From: Candidatus Altarchaeum sp.
Lineage (GTDB): Archaea; Altiarchaeota; Altiarchaeia; Altiarchaeales; Altiarchaeaceae
Assembly: GCA_018260755.1 (NCBI GenBank)
Contig: JAGTWP010000047.1
Span: 1 to 10,449, forward strand
DNA length: 10,449 nucleotides
Reading direction: 5' to 3'
The translations under genes were made by a program, and so were the position numbers. The notes beneath the pieces were generated by a model, which was not told the origin of the DNA, ran no database searches, and saw nothing but the letters and a program-made list of their open reading frames with translations. Positions 1-6,802 of the stretch are shown here, in pieces. The stretch's first letter is position 1. Each line of letters begins with the position of its first letter.

Positions 1-15
1 TTTTTAATACCTGCG

Positions 16-105
16 ATTTTCAAACTTGTTTGAAAATGCACGAACAAAGTGAGTGTAAAATTTCAAAAAATTTATTCGTAATTTTTTGGGTGGCTGAATA
101 GTTAC
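16..105 (+). repeat. Left copy of edge repeat with two hairpins
   Basis: This copy matches the reverse complement of 10357-10449. From 39 to 105 it aligns with 62 of 67 columns identical: four substitutions and one single-base gap. It reads outside to inside as follows. A perfect hairpin lies at 16-37 (arms ATTTTCAAAC and GTTTGAAAAT, 2-nt loop). A conserved core begins CACGAAC at 39. A second hairpin lies at 64-88 (arms CAAAAAATT and AATTTTTTG, 7-nt loop). The end is the exactly conserved GGGTGGCTGAATAGTTAC at 88-105. Similarity stops just after 105. No open frame is seen. It lies 113 bp upstream of mqnA in the direction of transcription. It could be the end of a mobile or MITE-like element, or a structured leader; the sequence does not decide. 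Confidence 0.85.
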
Positions 106-189
106 TTTTTTAAATAATTAAATTTATTATCTATTAAATTTTCTTAAATATAACAAACGGTGTTGAATTTTATTGACGGAAAATAATTA

Positions 190-198
190 TTAATATAT
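190..198 (+). promoter_or_regulatory. Putative TATA box of the mqnA operon
   Basis: The stretch TTAATATAT is centred about 25 bases upstream of the ATG at 219. That is the usual archaeal spacing from TATA box to transcription start, so a leaderless mRNA starting at or near the ATG is inferred. No Shine-Dalgarno motif precedes the ATG, which agrees with this. The whole 106-218 interval is very AT-rich, so other TATA-like stretches cannot be excluded. Confidence 0.4.
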
Positions 199-218
199 CT
201 TTTATACTCTCTTACAAA

Positions 219-1052
219 ATGCCTAAGCATTTAGTAATAGGAAGCACACCTTTTAGAAATATTGTATTTCCATATTATTTCATTGAAAAAAATTTTGGAA
301 ATTTTAAAGCTCATCTTAAATTTTACTCCGCATTTCCACCGCAACTCGGAGAGATGGTTTTGAACAACGAGATAGATATTGCACCTATATCTTCAATTAT
401 CTATGCCAAGCATCCTGAAAATTTTCTCATATTGCCGGATTTTTCAATAAGTGCAAAAGGAAAAACAGGAAGTATAATTTTAATCTCAAAGAAACATTTT
501 GAAGAAATTTCGTCTGTTTGTCTGCCTTCAAATTCCGCTACTTCGGTTGCATTGCTGAAAATAATTCTGAAAGTAAAAGGGATAGATGCAAAATTTAAAA
601 TTTCTAATTCATTAGAATTTGATAACTGCGATGCTGCTTTATTTATAGGTGATGACGGAATTGCGGCAAGGGAAAAATTTAGTTTAGATCGCACAAGGTT
701 GTATAGAAACAATGTAATTGATTTAGGGGAGGAATGGAATAAAATAACTGGGAAGGGCATGGTTTATGCGTTGTGGCTCATAAGCAAGAAAAGTGCAGAA
801 GAAAAATACAAAGAAATAAAATGGTTTTCGGAATTGCTAACGACTTCGCTCAATTATTCATACAAAAATTTTGAGGAGGTTATAGAACAGATAAAAGGAA
901 ATTTAAAAAGGGAAAGTGTTCGATTTCACATTTCGTCTTTATCATACAATTTTGGAAAAGAGCAAACAGATGCATTGTTAAATTTTTACGAGTATGCGAA
1001 AAGGTACGAGATAATTTCGGATGTTCCGAAGTTAAATTTTTTGAAAATTTAA
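219..1052 (+). CDS. mqnA: Chorismate dehydratase MqnA (menaquinone, futalosine pathway)
   Basis: MqnA removes water from chorismate to give 3-[(1-carboxyvinyl)oxy]benzoate, the first step of the futalosine route to menaquinone; it is cytosolic. The 277-residue protein has the size and periplasmic-binding-protein-like pattern of the MqnA/MqnD family. Recognisable family blocks are EIDIAPISSIIYAKHPENF near residues 52-70, LPDFSISAKGKTGSIILISK near 73-92, SATSVALLKIIL near 107-118, DAALFIGDDG near 138-147, and DLGEEWNKITGKGMVYALW near 168-186. These match MqnA better than MqnD. No signal peptide is seen, so it is an enzyme rather than a transport binding protein. It is the first gene of a + strand block, 30 bp ahead of the UbiD-family gene. 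The start is the ATG after CTTACAAA, with a TATA box at leaderless spacing. Confidence 0.88.
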   Translation: MPKHLVIGSTPFRNIVFPYYFIEKNFGNFKAHLKFYSAFPPQLGEMVLNNEIDIAPISSIIYAKHPENFLILPDFSISAKGKTGSIILISKKHFEEISSVCLPSNSATSVALLKIILKVKGIDAKFKISNSLEFDNCDAALFIGDDGIAAREKFSLDRTRLYRNNVIDLGEEWNKITGKGMVYALWLISKKSAEEKYKEIKWFSELLTTSLNYSYKNFEEVIEQIKGNLKRESVRFHISSLSYNFGKEQTDALLNFYEYAKRYEIISDVPKLNFLKI

Positions 1053-1082
1053 TTAACTTTGTTCAAATAAAGAAAATTTAAA

Positions 1083-2552
1083 ATGTCTTACGATGATTTA
1101 AGGGAATTTATCGATGAACTTGAAAAAAAAAATTTAATTGAGCACATAAAAGAAGAGGTCAATTGCGAGCTTGAAATTTCAGAGATAACCGCCCGTGTGT
1201 GTAGAAAATACAGAGAAAACAGCAAGGCATTGTTTTTTGAGAATGTTAAAAATAACGGAAAAATTTCCGAAATTCCTGTTGTTACAAACATCTTTGGCTC
1301 AACAGAAAGGATGAAATTAGCATTAGGGCAGGAAAATTTTGAGTCATTTGGAGATAAATTTTTAAAATTTCTTAAATTTAAGCCGAGTGGATTTTTTGAA
1401 AAACTGCAAGTCCTGAAGGAATTAAATAATATTTCTTCGTATTTTCCGAAAATTGTTAAAACAGGAAAATGTAAGGAAGTAATAATAAATGAAGATAAGG
1501 TTGATTTATTTAAATTTCCTATTTTAAAATTATGGCCAAATGATGGCGGAAGATTTATAACCCTGCCAATGGTATTTACAAAAGACCCCGAAACAGGAAT
1601 GAGAAATGTCGGAATGTATCGTATGCAGGTCTTTGATAAAAATACAACAGGAATGCATTGGCACATACATAAGGATGGGGCTGAACATTATAGAAAGGCA
1701 GAAAAATTTAATAAAAAGCTTGAAGTTGCAGTAGTTATTGGATGCGAGCCAGCTAGCATGTATGCGGCAACAGCGCCGCTTCCACAAAATTTTGATGAAA
1801 TTTTATTTGCTGGCTTGTTAAGAGAAAAGGCAATAAGCATGGTTAAATGCGAAACGATTGATATGAAAGTTCCTGCAAATGCGGAAATTGTGCTTGAGGG
1901 TTATGTCAACCCCAATGAAAGAAGGTTAGAAGGTCCTTTTGGAGACCATACGGGCTATTATTCTGCTATTGATTATTATCCTGTATTTCACATAACATGC
2001 ATAACACATAAACAAAAGCCAATTTATGCAGCAACAGTTACGGGAATTCCGCCAATGGAGGATGCTTATATAGGAAAGGCAACTGAGCGATTGTTTCTTC
2101 CTTTTATAAAGACAATCATTCCTGAAATTAAAGACATCAATCTTCCTATTGAAGGAGTGTTTCATAACTTATGTATTGTTTCAATAAACAAAAAATATCC
2201 GGGACATGCAAAAAAGGTTATGTTTGCACTTTGGGGATTAGGGCAAATGATGTTTACAAAAATAATTATTGTTGTTGATGCGGATGTGAATGTTCAAAAT
2301 ATTGAAGATGTTCTATGGGTTGTTGGAAGCAGGGTTGAGCCAAAAAGAGACATAATTACTATAGAGAATGCTCCTGCCGATGCTCTTGAAAACGCATCTG
2401 AATTTAAATTTTTATCTTCAAAGCTTGGAATAGATGCAACCAGGAAGTGGAAAGAAGAAGTTAATAAAGAGTTAAATTTAGATCTCGCTGAAATGAGTGA
2501 AGAAGTAAAGAAAAAGGTTGATGAAAAATGGAATAAATTCGGATTTAATTGA
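1083..2552 (+). CDS. UbiD-family prenylated-FMN decarboxylase, probably MqnL-like
   Basis: UbiD-family enzymes use prenylated FMN (made by a UbiX partner) and a metal for non-oxidative decarboxylation of aromatic or conjugated acids. The 489-residue length is typical. Visible blocks are LKLWPNDGGRFITLP near 148-162, the cofactor/metal region NVGMYRMQVFDKNTTGMHWH at 175-194, the hallmark EGPFGDHTGYYS at 283-294 with a catalytic-type Glu, and KLGIDATRKW near 447-456. The neighbouring mqnA makes the MqnL role likely, meaning decarboxylation of a prenylated 1,4-dihydroxy-6-naphthoate-type intermediate. That assignment is inferred from context, because UbiD substrates cannot be told from motifs alone. 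No ubiX or prenyltransferase lies in the window. The start ATG follows GAAAATTTAAA with no Shine-Dalgarno. A full-length frame with no breaks is seen. Confidence 0.87.
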   Translation: MSYDDLREFIDELEKKNLIEHIKEEVNCELEISEITARVCRKYRENSKALFFENVKNNGKISEIPVVTNIFGSTERMKLALGQENFESFGDKFLKFLKFKPSGFFEKLQVLKELNNISSYFPKIVKTGKCKEVIINEDKVDLFKFPILKLWPNDGGRFITLPMVFTKDPETGMRNVGMYRMQVFDKNTTGMHWHIHKDGAEHYRKAEKFNKKLEVAVVIGCEPASMYAATAPLPQNFDEILFAGLLREKAISMVKCETIDMKVPANAEIVLEGYVNPNERRLEGPFGDHTGYYSAIDYYPVFHITCITHKQKPIYAATVTGIPPMEDAYIGKATERLFLPFIKTIIPEIKDINLPIEGVFHNLCIVSINKKYPGHAKKVMFALWGLGQMMFTKIIIVVDADVNVQNIEDVLWVVGSRVEPKRDIITIENAPADALENASEFKFLSSKLGIDATRKWKEEVNKELNLDLAEMSEEVKKKVDEKWNKFGFN

Positions 2553-2553
2553 T

Positions 2554-3789
2554 ATGGGCAAAAAAATCGGCATAATCGGACTGAATGCAAAAGCAGCAGC
2601 ACAATCGGCAAAAAGAGCTGGCTATGATGTGTTTTTAGCAACATATTTTTCTGATGCGGATACAGCAAGCATTACAAAAAATTTCTTCCCGATGCAAAAA
2701 GAAAAATTTGAGCCCGATTTAAAAGAATATTCTATAAACACATTGGTTGACTTTGCAACAGAAAAATTTAAAGGCAAAGTTAATAATGTCATTTTAACCT
2801 CAAAAATCGGGGATAGTGCAAAGGCAGTAAAGATAATAGAAAAAAAATTTAAAATAATAGGAAACAATTCGGAAAATGTCCGAAGAGCAAAAAGTTGGGA
2901 ATTTCTCAAAAAAGTGCTTGCCAAACATTCAATACTTTATCCAAAGACAACCGTTGTTAATGCAAATAAAATAAATGAAATAAATGGAATAGATAAAATA
3001 GATGAAATAAATTTAAATTTTCCCTGTGTCATTAAAGCAATGGACATTGATAACGGAAAATGCCCCCCTAACAAAATTTTTTCTTTTGCCGAATTAGAAA
3101 ATTTAATCACGAGAAGCAAAGTGCAGAGAGAAATTTTAATTCAGGAATTTATTGATGGAATTCCTTTAAGCTGCTCTGTTCTTTCAGATGGAAGGCATGC
3201 AGTTGCTATATCTGTCAATCAGCAGTTAATTGGTGAAAAATTTCTCGGAGGATGCGGATTAAAGTATTGCGGCAATATTGTGCCTTATGAAGGAAATAGA
3301 GCGTTAATTCAAAATATCAAAAAAATTTCAGAATTCATAATCTCTTACCTTTCTATTGTCGGTTCAAACGGAATTGATTATGTTGTAAACAAAGATAAAA
3401 TTTACTTTATGGAGGTAAATCCAAGAATTCAGGACACAATAGAAAATGTGGAAAAATATTTAGGTATAAATTTAGTTGAAGAGCACATAAAAGCATGCAA
3501 TAATTCAGATGAAAAATTTAATGAAAAATTTAATGAAAAATTTAATTTCATAGAGGAAAGAAAAAAGGGGAAATTTTACGGAAAAGGAATAATTTATGCA
3601 GAAAAGGATGTAAAGGTTAAAAATTTAGCTCCATTAAATATAGGAGATGTGCCAAATTCAGGGTGTCTTATAAAAAAGAACGAGCCAATTTGCTGTATCT
3701 ATGAAGAAGGAGAAAGCAACGCAGATGTTCTTGAGAAAATGAAAAAGGGTACAAATCAGATATACACAAATTCACTAAAATTTTTCTAA
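2554..3789 (+). CDS. ATP-grasp carboligase of the COG2232 type, substrate unknown
   Basis: ATP-grasp enzymes form a carboxylate-amine or carboxylate-thiol bond through an acyl phosphate. The 411-residue protein opens with KKIGIIGLNAKAAAQSAKRAGYDVFLATYF, of which the pattern GxNxxxxAxSAKRAGYxV is the start I associate with COG2232 'predicted ATP-dependent carboligase'. ATP-grasp landmarks follow: a beta-strand CVIKAMD, the hinge QEFIDGIPLSCSVLSDG, SNGIDYVV, and the metal-binding FMEVNPRIQDTIE. The ATG at 2554 is chosen because it is one base after the UbiD stop and immediately precedes the conserved strand. An upstream TTG at 2518 would add 12 residues with no family likeness. It probably forms one operon with mqnA and the UbiD gene, but no menaquinone step needs an ATP-grasp ligase. 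Two low-complexity in-frame repeats (2965-3009 and 3511-3546) interrupt it. Its 3' end overlaps cobD by 15 bp tail to tail. Confidence 0.78.
   Translation: MGKKIGIIGLNAKAAAQSAKRAGYDVFLATYFSDADTASITKNFFPMQKEKFEPDLKEYSINTLVDFATEKFKGKVNNVILTSKIGDSAKAVKIIEKKFKIIGNNSENVRRAKSWEFLKKVLAKHSILYPKTTVVNANKINEINGIDKIDEINLNFPCVIKAMDIDNGKCPPNKIFSFAELENLITRSKVQREILIQEFIDGIPLSCSVLSDGRHAVAISVNQQLIGEKFLGGCGLKYCGNIVPYEGNRALIQNIKKISEFIISYLSIVGSNGIDYVVNKDKIYFMEVNPRIQDTIENVEKYLGINLVEEHIKACNNSDEKFNEKFNEKFNFIEERKKGKFYGKGIIYAEKDVKVKNLAPLNIGDVPNSGCLIKKNEPICCIYEEGESNADVLEKMKKGTNQIYTNSLKFF
2965..3009 (+). repeat. Degenerate 9-nt tandem repeat inside the ATP-grasp gene
   Basis: Five consecutive 9-nt units of the form AAT-(A/G)AA-ATA code for NKI NEI NGI DKI DEI. 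The repeat adds a hydrophilic, low-complexity loop just before the conserved strand CVIKAMD, so it is probably a tolerated surface insertion. The frame is kept. The units differ by single bases, so this is an old or slowly drifting expansion. Confidence 0.7.
3511..3546 (+). repeat. Three exact 12-nt tandem repeats (EKFN x3) in the ATP-grasp gene
   Basis: GAAAAATTTAAT occurs three times in a row without a mismatch, coding for EKFNEKFNEKFN. It lies after the catalytic ATP-grasp core, in a lysine- and glutamate-rich linker before the C-terminal domain. Exact copies suggest recent replication slippage. A multiple of three bases keeps the frame. Confidence 0.9.
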
Positions 3790-4851
3790 TTCATTCAAGA
3801 CATCCGTAAATTTATTTATAAATTTTTCGTTATCTTTGCGAGAGCGAATGCATATTCTTATATAATTATTTCCCAAATTTCTAAAATTCCCGCAGTCCCT
3901 GACAAATACATTTTTTTCAAAGAGTTTTTGCACAAAAGCAAACGAGTTGAAAGGAATTTTGATTAACAAAAAATTCGTTACGGAATTATAAATTTTTACA
4001 TTATCAATTTTTGTGAGCTCATTGCTCATAAATTTCTTTTCCTTGTCAAAAAATTTATATGTTCTTTTTTTAAATTTTTCAATTGTTTGTCTGTTGTATT
4101 TATTCAAAATTTCGGATATCGTTTCGGAGGCAAGTGAGTTTATATTCCACGGATTGAGGTGGGCATTTAACTTTTCTATTATATTTTTGTCTGCAACTGC
4201 ACATCCGAGCCGTAATCCGGGCAGTCCAAAAAATTTTGAAAATGAACGCAAAACAATGAAATTTTTACCTTCAACTTCATGAATGAATGTTTGTTTTTCT
4301 TCATCATTAACGAATTCCATAAATGATTCATCAACCACAACAATGGAAAAATTTTGACAAATTTTATAAATTTCTTCTTTCTTGAGTAGTAAATTTCCAG
4401 TCGGGTTATTCGGATTGCATAAAAACAAGATGTCATTTTTAAATTTTTTTGCTTTATCAGCAGGAAATTTAAAATTCTCTCCTTCCAAATTCAGGAAATG
4501 TATTTTTCCGTTTATCGCATTCATCGCTCTTTCGTATTCGGAAAATGTCGGAACGGGAATTAATGCACTTTTCGGGTTAAATGTATGAGCAATAAGATAA
4601 ATCAGTTCGGATGTTCCGTTGCCAACAATAATATTTTCAGGATTTACTTTTAAATAACCTGCAAGGGATTTTGTGCTCTTTTTATTTTTTGTGTCGGGAT
4701 AATAAAAAACCGAATCAATATTTTTTAAGAGTAAATTTTTAAGTCCGCTGTATTTTAAGGGATTAATATTTGCACTGAAATCAAGGATTTTGTTTTTACT
4801 CTTTCCTGATTTTGCTTTTATAAATCCCAAACTTCCGTGTTCTGAATTCAT
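3775..4851 (-). CDS. cobD: L-threonine-O-3-phosphate decarboxylase CobD (PLP, HisC-like fold)
   Basis: CobD decarboxylates L-threonine-O-phosphate to (R)-1-amino-2-propanol O-phosphate, the arm that CbiB joins to adenosylcobyric acid. The protein is a fold-type I PLP enzyme of the HisC subgroup, about 358 residues. Positions are counted from a GTG at 4857, two codons upstream of the ATG used here. DFSANINPL at 26-34 is the N-terminal signature usual in CobD, CNPNNPTG lies at 147-154, VVDESFMEF at 174-182, and RSFSKFFGLPGLRLG at 204-218 carries the PLP lysine K208. HisC was considered, but the DFSANINP block and the neighbouring cbiB favour CobD. ATG 4851 is preferred; GTG 4857 would overlap the stop of a short upstream ORF. 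It is the last gene of the minus-strand block. Confidence 0.82.
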   Translation of the reverse strand: MNSEHGSLGFIKAKSGKSKNKILDFSANINPLKYSGLKNLLLKNIDSVFYYPDTKNKKSTKSLAGYLKVNPENIIVGNGTSELIYLIAHTFNPKSALIPVPTFSEYERAMNAINGKIHFLNLEGENFKFPADKAKKFKNDILFLCNPNNPTGNLLLKKEEIYKICQNFSIVVVDESFMEFVNDEEKQTFIHEVEGKNFIVLRSFSKFFGLPGLRLGCAVADKNIIEKLNAHLNPWNINSLASETISEILNKYNRQTIEKFKKRTYKFFDKEKKFMSNELTKIDNVKIYNSVTNFLLIKIPFNSFAFVQKLFEKNVFVRDCGNFRNLGNNYIRICIRSRKDNEKFINKFTDVLNELEKF

Positions 4852-4853
4852 CT

Positions 4854-4970
4854 TCACAACACATAATCATCGCCAGACATCAAAACCTCAACTACAACGC
4901 ACGCATCTATGTGATGCATCGACAAATTTTGCCTTCTTTTTTCCAATTTATATTTGGTTTTATTTTTCAT
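4854..4970 (-). pseudogene. 38-residue ORF, possible remnant of a PIN-domain (VapC-like) gene
   Basis: The 130-bp gap between cbiB and cobD holds a short minus-strand ORF from ATG 4970 to TGA 4854. Its second half reads MHHIDACVVVEVLMSGDD, which resembles the start of PIN-domain toxins (hydrophobic strand, then Asp, then a V-E helix). The frame then ends after a few residues, whereas an intact PIN protein has about 130. The DNA at about 4854-4925 has roughly 44% G+C by hand count, visibly richer than its neighbours, which suits a fragment of foreign origin. The stop is 2 nt before the cobD ATG, so it could instead be a small translated leader coupled to cobD. The PIN likeness rests on about 18 residues and is weak. 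Confidence 0.25.
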
Positions 4971-4981
4971 TCTTTTTGTTT

Positions 4982-5995
4982 TTATAAATACCCATAGATA
5001 ATTTTAATTACAACCCCAATTACCATCATAAAAACAGATACAAGAAAACAAATATTCACACATTTCTTTATTAAATTTTTTTCATACCTTTTCTCATACC
5101 TTTTTTCATACCTTTTTTCATTATCTAATTCGTTGTCTAATTCATTACCTAATGAACAATCATCACCTATTTCTTCTCTGCACTTTTTCTTACCGTTCGG
5201 ATATGAATAACACCCCCCTATTTTTATCCCCAATGCCCCTGCCATCGCCGCCTCACTTATTCCGGCATTAGGCGATTCGTGTTTTCTTCCGTCTCTGAGC
5301 ATTATTTGAAATGCCTTTCTTCCATTATTTTGTAAAATTGATGCAGAGATGCAAATCAAAATTCCTGTTATTCGTGCGGGAATGAAATTTAAAACATCGT
5401 CAAATTTTGCCGAAAACCATCCAAAATTTATATATCTTTGATTCTTGTAACCAACCATTGCATCAAGTGTATTCGCTGCCCTATAACCAATCGCCATTAC
5501 GGGACCTCCGATAATCAGATAAAACAAAGGAGCAACGACGCTGTCATTTAAATTTTCTGCTGTACTTTCTATCGTTGACTTTATGATGTGCTCTTCATCC
5601 AAATTTTTTGTATCCCTTGTAACAATCTTTGCTAAATTTTTTCTCGCAGCGACTAATGAATTTCCCTTTAATTCATCAAATACATCATCCGCCGATTTGA
5701 TTAATACCTTTAATGTAAATGAAATATATGCAACATAAACCGAAACGAGCAATCCGAGCAAATCATTTATTACCTTTGAAAATTCTACCACCAAATAAGC
5801 AACACACATAGTTACGCCAATGACAATGAAAGTCATTATCGCACCATTAATTCGCCTTATTTTAGCATCCTTTCCTTTGTTAAGTATGTTTTCCAATTTC
5901 TCATTCATCCATCCGATTACCCTTACAGGATGGAAAGAATTTTGTGGCTGTCCGAATATCAAATCCGCAAGATAAGAAAAAATAAGAATAAGCAT
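4982..5995 (-). CDS. cbiB: Adenosylcobinamide-phosphate synthase CbiB
   Basis: CbiB is an integral membrane enzyme that joins aminopropanol phosphate to adenosylcobyric acid, giving adenosylcobinamide phosphate. The 337-residue protein begins LILIFSYLADLIFGQPQNSFHPVRVIGWM, of which the DLxxGxPxxxxHPVRxIG pattern is the classic CbiB N-terminus. Other family blocks are TRDTKNLDEEHIIKSTIEST and ESTAENLNDSVVAPLFYLIIGGP (with about residues 140-165), AANTLDAMVGYKNQRYINFGWFSAKFDDVLNFIPARITG, and SPNAGISEAAMAGALGIKIGG. Several hydrophobic helices are evident, including one at the extreme C-terminus. A charged low-complexity insertion (NELDNELDNEKRYEKRYE) sits just before the last helix and comes from 12-nt DNA repeats. 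It starts 22 nt after the btuD stop. Its product and that of cobD feed the same reaction. Confidence 0.93.
   Translation of the reverse strand: MLILIFSYLADLIFGQPQNSFHPVRVIGWMNEKLENILNKGKDAKIRRINGAIMTFIVIGVTMCVAYLVVEFSKVINDLLGLLVSVYVAYISFTLKVLIKSADDVFDELKGNSLVAARKNLAKIVTRDTKNLDEEHIIKSTIESTAENLNDSVVAPLFYLIIGGPVMAIGYRAANTLDAMVGYKNQRYINFGWFSAKFDDVLNFIPARITGILICISASILQNNGRKAFQIMLRDGRKHESPNAGISEAAMAGALGIKIGGCYSYPNGKKKCREEIGDDCSLGNELDNELDNEKRYEKRYEKRYEKNLIKKCVNICFLVSVFMMVIGVVIKIIYGYL
5081..5147 (-). repeat. Two adjacent 12-nt tandem repeats in cbiB
   Basis: On the + strand, TTCATACCTTTT occurs in three near-exact units at 5081-5116 (the middle one starts with C), coding on the minus strand for repeated KRYE. 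Next to it, TCTAATTCGTTG and TCTAATTCATTA at 5124-5147 code for repeated LDNE. Both have a 12-nt period and keep the frame. They sit in a hydrophilic stretch before the final membrane helix of CbiB. Confidence 0.85.
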
Positions 5996-6017
5996 TTTGT
6001 ATGAGCTGTTTCATTCA

Positions 6018-6776
6018 TTAAATTTTAGGAACAATATATAAAAATTTAGCCCTCTTAACCTCAACATCAATTCCATAGACATTTTTTATATTTTCTTCGG
6101 TTAATACATTTTCAGGACTTCCGGTTGCAAAAATTTTTCCGTTGTGCATCAACATCAAGGCATCGCAAAACATCGCCGCCAAATTTAAATCATGCAAAGT
6201 ACAAATAACCATCATTCCCTGTTTTGTAAGTTGCTTAAATATTTTTAATGTCTCAACCTGATATTTTATGTCAAGTTGTGATGTCGGCTCGTCGGCAAAT
6301 AAAATTTTCGGTTCCTGTGCCAGCGCTTTTGCTATTACCACCCGCTGTTTTTCTCCGCCTGAAATTTCAGTAATTGATTTATCCTTAAATTTTAAGGTAT
6401 CGGTAAATTTTAATGCGTTTTCAACAATTTCCCTGTCTTTCGAACCTTCCTTTTGGAGCCTTTTAAGATATGGAATTCTTCCCAACATCACATATTCAAA
6501 CACAGAAAACGGCTGAAACGATGAATTTTGCGGGATATGAGCAATGACTTTTGCGATTTCCGCATAAGAAAGTTCCACTATGTTTTTATCTCCGATAAAA
6601 ATTTCACCTTTTGCAGGCTTTAAAATTTTGCTCATAAGTTTCAGCAAAGTTGTCTTTCCCGCTCCGTTAGGACCGACAATTCCATAAAATTTTCCCTCCT
6701 CTAATTTAAATGTTATTCCATCAATAATTTTTGTATTGTTGTATTTAAAATGCAATGTATTAGCCGAAATTTTCAT
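6018..6776 (-). CDS. btuD: Corrinoid ABC transporter ATP-binding protein (BtuD/FepC family)
   Basis: This cytoplasmic ATPase drives a type II ABC importer with the neighbouring permease. Residue positions here count from a TTG at 6785; the ATG at 6776 (residue 4 of that frame) is taken as the true start, giving 252 residues. Visible motifs are Walker A GPNGAGKTT at 38-46, Q-loop PQNSSFQPF near 85-93, signature ISGGEKQR at 141-148 (Glu in place of the usual Gln after SGG), Walker B ILFADEPTS at 161-169, D-loop SQLD, and switch His in TLHD near 196-199. The family also includes iron-siderophore and heme importers. Corrinoid is inferred from cbiB, cobD and cbiZ next door. It follows btuC by 26 nt in the same operon. 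Confidence 0.82.
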   Translation of the reverse strand: MKISANTLHFKYNNTKIIDGITFKLEEGKFYGIVGPNGAGKTTLLKLMSKILKPAKGEIFIGDKNIVELSYAEIAKVIAHIPQNSSFQPFSVFEYVMLGRIPYLKRLQKEGSKDREIVENALKFTDTLKFKDKSITEISGGEKQRVVIAKALAQEPKILFADEPTSQLDIKYQVETLKIFKQLTKQGMMVICTLHDLNLAAMFCDALMLMHNGKIFATGSPENVLTEENIKNVYGIDVEVKRAKFLYIVPKI

Positions 6777-6802
6777 TTTGTGCAAAATTTTATGTAAAAA
6801 TT

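Noticed and set aside
1-218. tRNA or other known RNA gene in the left edge region
   Set aside because: No cloverleaf-type sequence is visible; only the two A/T hairpins of the edge repeat and an AT-rich promoter stretch are present.
1088-1666. Long minus-strand open frame opposite the UbiD gene
   Set aside because: It is fully antisense to a clear UbiD protein, has no family likeness, and is rich in residues expected from the reverse of AT-rich codons.
3775-4851. Histidinol-phosphate aminotransferase (HisC)
   Set aside because: The fold is shared, but the DFSANINP start and adjacency to cbiB fit CobD better, and no other histidine gene is present.
5081-5147. CRISPR-like or regulatory repeat array
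   Set aside because: The units are 12 nt, directly adjacent without spacers, and translate in frame within cbiB.
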